NCBI GenBank assembly: GCA_963804885.1
Contig: CAWDSF010000010.1
Location: 409,055 to 473,054 of the forward strand
Reading direction: 5' to 3'
DNA: 64,000 nt
Source: PALSA-1004 sp963804885
Lineage (GTDB): Bacteria; Pseudomonadota; Gammaproteobacteria; Burkholderiales; SG8-41
The notes beneath the pieces were generated by a model, which saw only the letters and a list, made by a program, of their open reading frames with translations, was not told where the DNA came from and made no database searches. Numbering within the stretch: position 1 is the stretch's first letter; each line of letters starts with the position of its first letter. Below are positions 56,448 through 64,000 of the stretch, piece by piece. Made by a program: the position numbers and the translations under genes.

Positions 56448-57138
56448 ATGAAATACGTGATCGATTTCCCTGCGCCCACGACGTTGCCGGTCTTGGAGAG
56501 CAACGCCGAGTTCCCGGTCGGCCGCATTTACTGCGTCGGCCGCAATTATGCGGAGCACGCGCGCGAGATGGGCCACGATCCGGACCGCGAACCGCCGTTC
56601 TTTTTCATGAAGCCGGCTAATGCGATCGTGCCGAACAATGCGACGATCCCTTATCCGCAGGCGACCAAGGATCTGCACCACGAGATCGAGCTCGTCGTCG
56701 CGCTGGGCAAAGGCGGCGCGAACATTCCGGTCGACAAGGCGCTCGACCACGTCTGGGGGTACGGCGTCGGCCTCGACATGACGCGGCGCGATCTGCAGGG
56801 CGAAGCGAAAAAAATGGGCCGGCCGTGGGAGATGGGCAAGGCTTTCGACAATTCCGCGCCGTGCACCGCGCTGGTGCCGGCGGCGAAAAGCGGGCATCCG
56901 GCGAAAGGCGCGATCTGGCTCAAGGTCAACGGCGCGGTCAAACAGAAGGGCGACTTGTCCGAGCTCATCTGGAACATTCCCGAAACGATTGCGTATTTGT
57001 CGGGACTGGTGACGCTGCAACCCGGGCGACCTGATTTATTCCGGCACGCCTGCGGGCGTAGGGCCGGTCAAGGCGGGCGACAAGCTCGAAGGCCACGTCG
57101 ACGGCTTCGCGGACCTCACGATCACGTACGCCAAATAA
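56448..57138 (+). CDS. Fumarylacetoacetate hydrolase family protein, one frameshift
   Basis: Metal-dependent C-C hydrolase, fumarylpyruvate-hydrolase-like. The start is fixed by AGAAAGG nine bases before ATG 56448. It contains GRIYCVGRNYAEHAREMG and HHEIELVVALGKGG with the carboxylate metal ligands, then TRRDLQGEAKKMGRPWEMGKAF. After VTLQP one surplus G (57024-57026) shifts the frame; the corrected end reads GDLIYSGTPAGVGPVKAGDKLEG. Stop is TAA at 57136-57138, giving 229 residues. Without correction the frame runs on into the next gene, a false fusion. Confidence 0.85.
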
Positions 57139-57161
57139 CTCAGCGCGAGCGAAAGGACGAC

Positions 57162-58151
57162 ATGCAGTTACGCAAACTCGGCGCGCATGGCCCGCAGGTT
57201 TCCGCGCAGGGACTGGGTTGCATGGGCATGTCGATCAGTTACGGCGAACCTGACGACGCCGAGTCCATTGCGACGATCCAGCGCGCGCTCGATTTGGGCG
57301 TCAATCTGATCGTTACGTCCGATGCCTATGGCGCCGGCGTCAATGAAAAGCTGGTCGGCCGCGCGCTGCAGGGACGGCGCGACCGCGCATTGATTGCGAC
57401 CAAGTTCGGCAATCTCGGTCTCGCCGGCGGCAATCCCACGGGATTGTCCGGCGGACATCCCGATTACGTGCCGCAGGCCTGCGAAAAATCGCTCAAGTGC
57501 CTGGGCGTCGACGTGATCGACATTTACGGCCTGCATCGCGTCGATCCGGCAGTGCCGATCGAAGATACGGTCGGCGCAATGAAAAAGCTCGTCGAGCAGG
57601 GCAAAGTGCGCTACCTCGCGTTGTCCGAAGCGGGACCGCAGACGATCCGCCGCGCGCACCAGGTGCATCCGATCGCCACGGTGGAAACCGAATATTCGCT
57701 GTGGAGCCGCGACGTCGAGAATGATGTGCTCCCGGCGTGCCGCGAGTTGGGGATCGCCTTCATGGCCTACGCGCCCCTGGGGCGCGGATTTCTCACGGCG
57801 ACGATGAAGACGCTCGATGCGCTGTTGCCTAAGGACCGTCGCCGCGAGCATCCGCGCTTCAATTCGGACAACATCAAGCGCAATGCCGAGCTGCTCGCGC
57901 CGATCGAACGGGTCGCCGCCGCTCGCAGCTGTACGCCCGCGCAGGTTGCGCTGGCATGGGTGCACGCACAGGGCGCCGACATTTTTCCGATTCCGGGAAC
58001 GAAGCGGCGTAGCTATCTCGAACAAAATATTTCCGCATTCGAACTAGCGCTGACCGCTGATGAAGTCGCTGCGCTGACGAAGGCATTTCAGCCCGGTGTA
58101 ACGGCCGGGACGCGCTATCCCGAAAAACAGTTGAAGTCGCTCGGCATCTGA
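57162..58151 (+). CDS. Aldo/keto reductase
   Basis: 329-residue NADPH-dependent oxidoreductase of the AKR family. The ATG at 57162 follows GAAAGGA. The catalytic Asp-Tyr region reads LIVTSDAYGAGVNEKLVG (Asp46, Tyr48) with Lys in ALIATKFG; the cofactor motif IPGTKRRSYLEQN is near residue 270. It is 24 bases downstream of the FAH-family gene. The substrate is not predictable. Confidence 0.9.
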   Translation: MQLRKLGAHGPQVSAQGLGCMGMSISYGEPDDAESIATIQRALDLGVNLIVTSDAYGAGVNEKLVGRALQGRRDRALIATKFGNLGLAGGNPTGLSGGHPDYVPQACEKSLKCLGVDVIDIYGLHRVDPAVPIEDTVGAMKKLVEQGKVRYLALSEAGPQTIRRAHQVHPIATVETEYSLWSRDVENDVLPACRELGIAFMAYAPLGRGFLTATMKTLDALLPKDRRREHPRFNSDNIKRNAELLAPIERVAAARSCTPAQVALAWVHAQGADIFPIPGTKRRSYLEQNISAFELALTADEVAALTKAFQPGVTAGTRYPEKQLKSLGI

Positions 58152-58182
58152 TTCCGATGCGACAGCGTGCATCGTTCTTCAA

Positions 58183-60500
58183 TTGACGCCGACACTTGCC
58201 GCGGCGCTCGCGCGCGCGCAGACCTGCCATCGCGAAGGAAACCTCGTCGAAGCGGAACGTTGCTATCGCGAGATCGTGGCCGGCGATCCGCAGCAATTTG
58301 CGGCAGTCCACGCGTTGGCGATCTTATGCGCGCAAAGCGGGCGCATTGACGAAGCACAACCGCTCGCCGAGCGGGCAATGCAAATCGATCCCCGGTCCAC
58401 CGACGCCAAGGCCACTTACGCCAACGTTCTTCAGGCACTCGATCGCCAGTCCGATGCGTTGGCGATCTGGGACGACATTCTGACGCGCGAGCCCGATATT
58501 GCGCTTGCACTTTATAACCGCGGTAATTTGCTCCTGGGCATTGGCCGCTTCGCCGATGCGCTCAATGATTACGATCGCGTCATTGCGTTGATGCCGGACA
58601 ATGCGGCGGCGCTGTATAACCGCGGTTGCGCATTGCAGCAGTTGCAGCGGTATGAAGAGGCGCTGGAAAGTTATGAGCGTGTTGTTTCGCTTATTCCGGA
58701 CAATTTTTTCGCTCTGCACAATCGAGGCGCGGCGCTGCTCGGACTCAATCGGTATGAAGACGCCTTGGCGAGTTTCGACCACGCGTTGACGATCGAGCCC
58801 GACGATACTGAAGCACTGACCAATCGCGGCGTCGCTCTCTACGAACTGAACCGGTTCGCGGAAGCTCTGACGAGCTACGACAAGGCGCTCGCGATCAATT
58901 CCGGCTACGTCGACGCGCTGAATAACCGCGGCAACGCACTGTTGGCATTAAATCGCTCGGCTGAGGCGCTCGCGAGCTTCGATCAGGCGCTGGCAATCAA
59001 ACCGGAGTTCGTTGCCGCGATGCAGAGCAAAGGCAACGTGCTTCAATACCTGAATCGTCACGAAGAAGCTGCGGAAATCTACGGTCGGGCCCTGGAAGTC
59101 GCACCGGACGACGCATTTGTGTCGTGCATGCTGTTGCATTCCAAGCTGCAATGCGCCGACTGGAGCGGATACGATCAGCACGCGCGCCGTGTTATCGCTG
59201 ATGCAGGTCAGGGCAAGGGCGGCATCACACCGCTCGCCTTTCTGGCGGTTTCCGATTCGGCCGATCATCAATTGTCTTGCGCGCGCACCTGGGTAAACGA
59301 AAAATGCCCGCCATCACCGGCTGCTGTCTGGAAAGGTGAGAAGTACCGGCACCCGAAAATTCGGGTCGCCTACATTTCCGGCGATTTGCGTGAGCATCCG
59401 GTTTCCTACCTTCTCGCGGGCCTCTTTGAAGCGCATGACCGTAGCAGGTTCGAGTCGATTGCCATTTCGTTTGGCCCGCCCGCCGTCGATGAAATGCGAA
59501 CGCGCCTGGAGGGCGCCTTCGAGCGATTTATAGACGTCGGCGACAAAAGCGATGCCGAGGTGGCCGAGTTGCTGCGCATGCTTGAAGTGGATATTGCCGT
59601 GGACTTGATGGGCTTCACCACTCACAGTCGCGCAAAAATTTTTGCTTCACGACCAGTGCCTGTGCAGGTGAACTATCTCGGATTTCCCGGGACGATGGGC
59701 GCAGCTTATATCGACTACATCATTGCCGATTGCTACGTGGTTCCGCAGGAGCGTTGTCAGCTCGTATGCAGAGAAAGTGGTTTATTTGCCCGATACATTC
59801 CAGGCGAATGATTCCAGAGAGGCGCATCGCCGAGCGAGTGCCTGCGCGAACGGAAGTCGGGTTGCCCGATCAGGGCTTTGTTTTTTGCTGCTTTAACAAC
59901 ACTTACAAGATCACGCCCCGGATTTTTGACGTCTGGATGCGGCTGCTCCGGAAGGTCGAAGGGAGCGTCATGTGGTTGCTCGCCTCAAATGATGCGGCGC
60001 TACGCAACCTGCAGTCTGCGGCGCGCGAACGCGGCGTCGATCCCGGCCGCTTGATTTTTGCGCCGCCGACCAGCTATGCGGATCACCTCGCGCGGTATCG
60101 AATTGCCGACTTGTTCCTCGATAACCTGCCGTTTAATGCCGGCGCAACAGCAAGCGATGCGCTGTGGTCGGGCTTGCCTTTGCTCACTTGTTCTGGCGAT
60201 GCGTTTGCATCGCGCATGGCTGGAAGTTTATTGAAAGCCATTGGACTGCCGGAATTGATCACAGACCGTCTCAATGCCTATGAGCAGCGAGCGCTCGAGC
60301 TGGCCGCGAACGAACGAATGTTGGCGGAAATCAGGGCGAAGCTCGCCAGAAACCGCGCTACCCACGCGTTATTCGACACAGACCGGTTTACGCGACATAT
60401 CGAAGCCGCTTACGTCATGATGTGGGAGCGCTATCAGCGCGGGGAACCGCCGGCAAGCTTTGCGGTAGAGCCGATTAAGCGATCAGACCAATCCGAATAA
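58183..60500 (+). CDS. TPR-repeat O-GlcNAc-transferase-like protein, two frameshifts
   Basis: Cytosolic protein-glycosyltransferase (GT41-like, SPINDLY group). A TTG at 58183 is the only start in frame. About eight TPR repeats cover residues 10-310, each with the LYNRGNALLALNR-like pattern. The catalytic region follows: YISGDLREHPVSYL, VQVNYLGFPGTMG and, near the end, DLFLDNLPFNAGATASDALWSGLPLLT. Surplus bases near 59764 (after QERCQL) and at 59816 (within NDSERR) split it into three frames; corrected length is about 771 residues. Confidence 0.85.
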
Positions 60501-60728
60501 AGTCCCGCATCGTAATAACGGAATCCGAGAACGGCATGACATTAACTGAGCAGCTGGAGAAGGCGGTATTTATTTCCTCAACGTAAGATGATCTCAAGGA
60601 AGAGCGTCATCAGGTTTTCTAACGCAACGTAATTCACGGGGGGGGCTCGGTGAATATGAGTAGTGATAGAACTCTCTTAGTGCTTTCTCACTATGCGGGA
60701 CGACCACTAAAGCGCCTGACACGACTAG

Positions 60729-60745
60729 AACCTATCTCAAAATGA
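60729..60745 (+). repeat. Solitary IS5-family terminal repeat
   Basis: AACCTATCTCAAAATGA between CTAG (60725-60728) and CTAG (60746-60749). It resembles the left end of the IS at 30835 (AAGCCATCTCAAAAATG), sharing the ATCTCAAAA core, but no transposase is attached. It may be a remnant of deletion or a minimal mobile end. Confidence 0.5.
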
Positions 60746-60760
60746 CTAGAACGACATCAG

Positions 60761-60860
60761 ACGCAGATGAACGCAGATACACGCAGATAAAAATCCAAGG
60801 CGCCACCCGGACGACGTATGTCTTTTACCCCGATCTGCGTTTATCCGCGTTTATCTGCGG
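60761..60860. repeat. Dispersed hairpin repeat (cgcagat family)
   Basis: 28-bp arms at 60761-60788 and 60833-60860 pair at about 24 of 28 positions around a 44-base loop; each arm contains iterated ACGCAGAT units. Sequences of this kind recur in many proteobacterial genomes and are often wrongly translated as part of proteins (typically as DERRYTQIK or LRLSAFICG). Confidence 0.65.
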
Positions 60861-60867
60861 CTCCGAT

Positions 60868-61551
60868 ATGTTTTTAAGACAGCTTCTAATCAAAACGCTA
60901 AAACGCTTGACAACGGAAATTGTAGTTGTGGTAAACGACGACGATGCTTTAACAGAATCAGCAGAACGTTTTCAATCAGTCCCTTTAATAAGACGAGCGA
61001 ATACAGGAATGAATATCGGGGGTTGGGGCGCTGCTTATAGGTTTTACCCTAATTATGATTTCTATATCTTTATGCAAGATGAGTGCGAGGTCATTCGCGA
61101 GGACTTTGTTAATGCCTATCAATCCGAGTTATCAAAAGATAATGTTGGCATGACCGGTGAGGTCATAAACCAAAAATGGAATATCGAATGGACCAAGCTC
61201 GCGCTCAGTCCATTAAATTACATAGCTGGTGTTGATGCGCTTGGGATGTCAATACCTCGAGTAACTTATTATTTGCAATGTTTGCGAGATTGGGAAATAG
61301 ACCCTCGGGTACATGCTACGCATTTAAGAGCACTGGTCTGGGGTTTTAATAGTCGCGCTCTCGAGGTTATTAAGAATTTCCCAGTTGGTCTTAATAAAGA
61401 ACAATGTATTGCTGCAGAAATTGCCGTCTCGAAGAAAATTGAGCAGCACGGGTATAAAGTTACGCAAGTCTCAGACTTTCCCTTTAGATACATTCACCAC
61501 GTCGAGTGGCGAAAAGGCGGCCTTAATAAAAAGCGACAGGCTTTGTGTTGA
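60868..61551 (+). CDS. Putative glycosyltransferase, low GC
   Basis: 227 residues from the ATG at 60868; the frame opens earlier only because the hairpin repeat is translatable. Features of a GT-A-like transferase are VVVVNDDDALTESAERF, NTGMNIGGWGAAYRFYPNYDF and the acidic FMQDECEVI. It is markedly AT-richer than the neighbours and rich in Asn, Lys and Ile, which suggests horizontal acquisition. The N-terminal part of the fold may be missing. Confidence 0.65.
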   Translation: MFLRQLLIKTLKRLTTEIVVVVNDDDALTESAERFQSVPLIRRANTGMNIGGWGAAYRFYPNYDFYIFMQDECEVIREDFVNAYQSELSKDNVGMTGEVINQKWNIEWTKLALSPLNYIAGVDALGMSIPRVTYYLQCLRDWEIDPRVHATHLRALVWGFNSRALEVIKNFPVGLNKEQCIAAEIAVSKKIEQHGYKVTQVSDFPFRYIHHVEWRKGGLNKKRQALC

Positions 61552-61671
61552 AGTCTTTCATGGCATTTTTAGAATTTATGACAATTGCGAAGTGCAATAT
61601 GGTGGAGACGTAAATATGCTGCGCGAAATTGCGCCCACTGCAGCCGCATTCGGACAAAGTCGCACTGCTGG

Positions 61672-61795
61672 TTGATAATTTGGAAATTGCGGCTGGGGTG
61701 AGTCTTTGCGTGTTTATACGGCGGCAGAAGATTCCGGTGCGGACAGGAATAAAGCGGGGATGATCCCTGCGTGCAACGGATACATGACGCGATGA
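61672..61795 (+). pseudogene. Coding remnant ending at the next gene's start
   Basis: Two short frames look coding: PHSDKVALLVDNLEIAAGV, then, one frame over, SLRVYTAAEDSGADRNKAG and a TGA at 61793-61795 that overlaps the next ATG as ATGA. The 4-base overlap suggests a real upstream gene of the operon whose body is lost or broken by indels. No family can be named. Confidence 0.3.
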
Positions 61796-62803
61796 AACTG
61801 GTTTGGGTCGTGCCGCGATCTATGGTCAAGATTCGACCGGACGGGTTGCACACGAACTTGGCAAGCATCCGTTACCGCGCGATCATTCCGGTGCAAGGAC
61901 TGGTCGCGCGCGGGCACGAGGCCTCGATCGTCGGCTTGAATCCCGAGTGCTTCGACGAGGTGCGCGAGCGAATCGCGGATGCAGACCGCGTTGTGTTTAT
62001 CAAGAACTACTTCGAGTCCCAGTGCAGCGAGCGCATGATTCAGGAGCTGCGTGCGCGTGGGGTGAAGACACTGTTCGATCTGACCGACGACCGCTTTCAA
62101 GGGGAGCATGGTGCGCATCTTCAGCAGATGGTCGCGTACGCGCAGGGCGTCGTCACCGTGTCTCCCATGTTGCGTGACATAATCAAGCAGCGCACCGGCA
62201 AGGATTCAGCCATCGCGTGCGATCCGTACAGAGGGCGCCCGCGGGGTCGCGAGATGGTCGCCGGATGGACGCCGCCTAAGGGCGTTGTGGTTCGGACACG
62301 AATCGAATATTGTCAGCTTGCAGCGCGCGTTGCCTTCGTTGCTGGACGCCGGGAAAAAATTCCCGATTGAACTGCGCATAGTGACTGCTGACGTCGATGG
62401 CATCGAGCGTGATTGCAAGACATTTAACAGCAAGTATCGGCACGCGTTGACTTTGCGCTACGCCAGGTGGTCAATTGAAGAAACCTGGAGTTCACTCGCC
62501 GCCGCGGATTTTGTCGTTATTCCAGCGCTGCCGGACGCGCAATGGACGCTGTCAAAGAGTTCCAATCGGATCATCGAGGCGCTGTGGGCTGGACGGTTCG
62601 TCGTCGCTCATCCAATTCCATCGTATATGGAATTCAAGAACTGGGCATGGATCGGCGGCGATTTGTCGGCGGGCGTCGCGTGGATGTTGGAAAATGGTGC
62701 ATCGATCGCAGGCCGCGTCAGCGCCGCGCAGGACTACATCGCGTCGACGTATTCGCCGGAGAGCATCGCATCGCAATGGGAGCAGATTTTTGAAAAAACT
62801 TAA
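61792..62803 (+). CDS. Glycosyltransferase, one frameshift
   Basis: Starts MKLVWVVPRSMVKIRPDG and ends DYIASTYSPESIASQW; the layout is that of a GT4-like transferase with an N-terminal Rossmann half and a C-terminal half containing ESNIVSLQRALP and SSNRIIEALWAGRFVVAHPIPSYMEF. A surplus A at 62230 shifts the frame; corrected text reads DPYEGARGVARWSPDGRRLRALWFGHESN, length 336. It overlaps the next methyltransferase by 14 bases. Confidence 0.78.
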
Positions 62804-63314
62804 TCTCGGCTGCGGCGACAAAATCCTTCCCGGTTACGTTAATGTCGATGTGGCCGAAAGTCGGCGCGGCATGAAGCCGGACGTGCTATGCGACTTGCAC
62901 AAGCTAGCGCCATTCGAGGACAACACCGTCGATGCAATACTTCGGTGCACGTGGTGGAGCATTTCTGGCGGTGGGAAGTCGTAGATATTCTCAAGGAATG
63001 GGTGCGAGTCGCTAAAGCCGGGCGGCGTCATGATTCTGGAGTGCCCGAATTTGCTGTCCGCGTGTCAGGAACTGCTGCGAAATCCGGATGTCTCCACGGG
63101 GCCCGGACAGGAGGGACAGCGCTCAATGTGGGTTTTTTACGGGGACCCAGCTTGGAAGGACCCGTTGATGATTCATCGGTGGGGATACTCGCCTCGCAGT
63201 CTGGGGCAGGTCATGTATGACGCTGGTCTGGTGAATCTGCGGCAGGAGCCCGCCCAATTCAAGCTACGCGAACCGCGCGATATGAGAATTGTCGGTGAGA
63301 AGCCTTTACGCTAA
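62790..63314 (+). CDS. SAM-dependent methyltransferase, two frameshifts
   Basis: A TTG at 62790 starts LKKLNLGCGDKILPGYVNVDV, with the SAM motif LNLGCGDK. Then SVHVVEHFWRWEVVDILKEW, VAKPGGVMILECPNLL and RWGYSPRSLGQVMYDAGL follow in other frames. A missing base near 62941 (T-run) and a surplus G at 63017 reconcile them to about 174 residues. It resembles small methyltransferases of O-antigen or capsule clusters. Confidence 0.75.
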
Positions 63315-63707
63315 CGGAGCGACCACGTGAATGTTGCGAGCCAGCAGTATCGGGAGTGGCTTTACGGGACCGACGTCCGGAAAGATCTGAGCTAGGGAGG
63401 GTGCGCGCGCCAAAGTTGCCACTGGACTTGTCGAACGATCAGGAAATCATTTTGAAAATAACGTGCGCTGGATAGTCGAGACAGGTATCCGGTGCGGCGG
63501 ATTCCGCCCTATATTTCGCTGATGCTCCGTCGCGCGTGGCCCGTTGTCAGGTGTTTGATCCTCCGCGCTTCACCAACTCCGCGATCCGTTTGACCCCCGT
63601 TTAAATTCAGCGCCGCCGGAGCATCATCGCTGTTACGCATTTATAATTGTACTGGTAAAGTCTTTTAACGACGGGATCAGTCGGCGCGCCGCACGAATGG
63701 ACTAAAA
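63315..63707. other. Intergenic stretch, 393 bases
   Basis: No full gene. A GTG at 63327 opens a 22-codon frame (VNVASQQYREWLYGTDVRKDLS) that could be the start of a broken gene. A TATAAT stands at 63642-63647, about 60 bases before the next ATG, with a poor -35. No repeats or terminator were seen. Confidence 0.5.
63642..63647 (+). promoter_or_regulatory. Candidate -10 box before the last gene
   Basis: TATAAT, 61 bases upstream of the ATG at 63708. The hexamer 17 bases upstream is not TTGACA-like, so the call rests on the -10 and its AT-rich setting alone. Confidence 0.3.
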
Positions 63708-64000
63708 ATGTTGATCCGCAAAATGATCGGTACGATCCTCGGTGGAGACGAACTCGGTGCAAAACCCGGTTCGCCAGCTTCACCATCTAGTAATCGCGCG
63801 CCCACAACAATCACCGACGATTATCGGCAGATGCAGACTCAATTGCATCGAGACCCCGAGTACGGCGTTGCGTCGGTCCATTATGCGCCGATGGTTGCGC
63901 AGGTCATCAAGACCGTCGGTGCGCAGGAGCTTCTCGATTACGGCGCAGGCAAAGGTCGACTGGGTATTGCTCTTAAGCAGCATCTAAACCAGGCACTCAA
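63708..64000 (+). CDS. Methyltransferase, 5' part (runs off the window)
   Basis: An open frame from the ATG at 63708 to the end, 97 codons. It begins MLIRKMIGTILGGDELG; the segment YGVASVHYAPMVAQVIK and the SAM-binding motif LLDYGAGKGRLG suggest a class I methyltransferase, probably part of the glycan region. The C terminus is beyond the window. Confidence 0.6.
   Translation, partial: MLIRKMIGTILGGDELGAKPGSPASPSSNRAPTTITDDYRQMQTQLHRDPEYGVASVHYAPMVAQVIKTVGAQELLDYGAGKGRLGIALKQHLNQAL

Larger units (their letters stand above)
60501..60867. other. Intergenic stretch with IS end and hairpin repeat
   Basis: 367 bases without a credible gene. From 60729 to 60745 lies a solitary IS5-type end between CTAG copies, and from 60761 to 60860 a large imperfect inverted repeat. 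The remainder is low-complexity-free and shows no promoter match. Confidence 0.6.

Noticed and set aside
56448..58151. Single continuous frame joining an FAH-family protein to an aldo/keto reductase
   Set aside because: The fusion arises from a surplus G near 57024; the true FAH end is in another frame with its own stop at 57138, and the reductase has its own ribosome site.
60742..60867. N-terminal extension of the AT-rich glycosyltransferase
   Set aside because: The extension is the translated hairpin repeat, not protein-like.

Overview
The window is a 64 kb piece of a GC-rich proteobacterial chromosome, most likely from a betaproteobacterium of Burkholderiales or Nitrosomonadales type. The evidence is the gene mix: a Liv-type ABC uptake cluster tied to a CoA ligase, a Bug/TctC solute receptor, aceE-aceF, nadD-rsfS-rlmH-maf-rng, pilT-pilU, a ubiE-ubiJ-ubiB cluster with a Tim44-like gene, and a very long FAD/Fe-S oxidase of the DUF3683 type. 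No rRNA, tRNA or CRISPR array was seen.

Layout. 1-8743 (+): a complete branched-chain-type ABC transporter (two ATPases, two permeases, binding protein), then a phenylacetate-CoA-ligase-like enzyme, a short-chain dehydrogenase, an enoyl-CoA hydratase and an AhpD-like protein, which together look like uptake, CoA activation and beta-oxidation of an organic acid. 8968-18304 (+): pyruvate dehydrogenase E1 and E2, then housekeeping genes nadD, rsfS, rlmH, maf, rng and a two-domain polyphosphate:AMP phosphotransferase. 18301-24793 (-): yggS-proC-yggT-yggU followed by two tandem dynamin-like proteins; one keeps its GTPase motifs and the other has lost them. 24884-27936 (+): pilT, pilU and a TauE-like permease.

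28947-31845 is the most accessory part. It is a small integron gene-cassette array without an integrase (a CALIN). Three convincing attC sites and one degenerate one separate four small minus-strand genes: a MOSC protein, a small DUF7661-like protein, a membrane protein and DUF2200. An IS5-family element bounded by CTAG sits exactly on the att core upstream of the first cassette.

31846-56259 is mostly minus-strand housekeeping: an RlmL-like methyltransferase, a secreted HIRAN protein, HemJ, a NodI/NodJ-like exporter, a DHH phosphoesterase, a TPR/2-oxoglutarate oxygenase, a sodium symporter, ubiquinone genes, a large uncharacterised protein, HIT and the DUF3683 oxidase. 56448-64000 (+) holds a fumarylacetoacetate-hydrolase-family gene and an aldo/keto reductase, then a surface-glycan type region: a TPR/O-GlcNAc-transferase-like protein, glycosyltransferases and methyltransferases. 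That last region has lower GC in places and shows a dispersed hairpin repeat and a solitary IS end.

At least 13 single-base indels break conserved genes, including aceE and aceF. Ten are extra bases and three are missing bases. This pattern fits uncorrected sequencing errors better than real gene decay, so those genes are annotated as single CDSs with the indel position stated.
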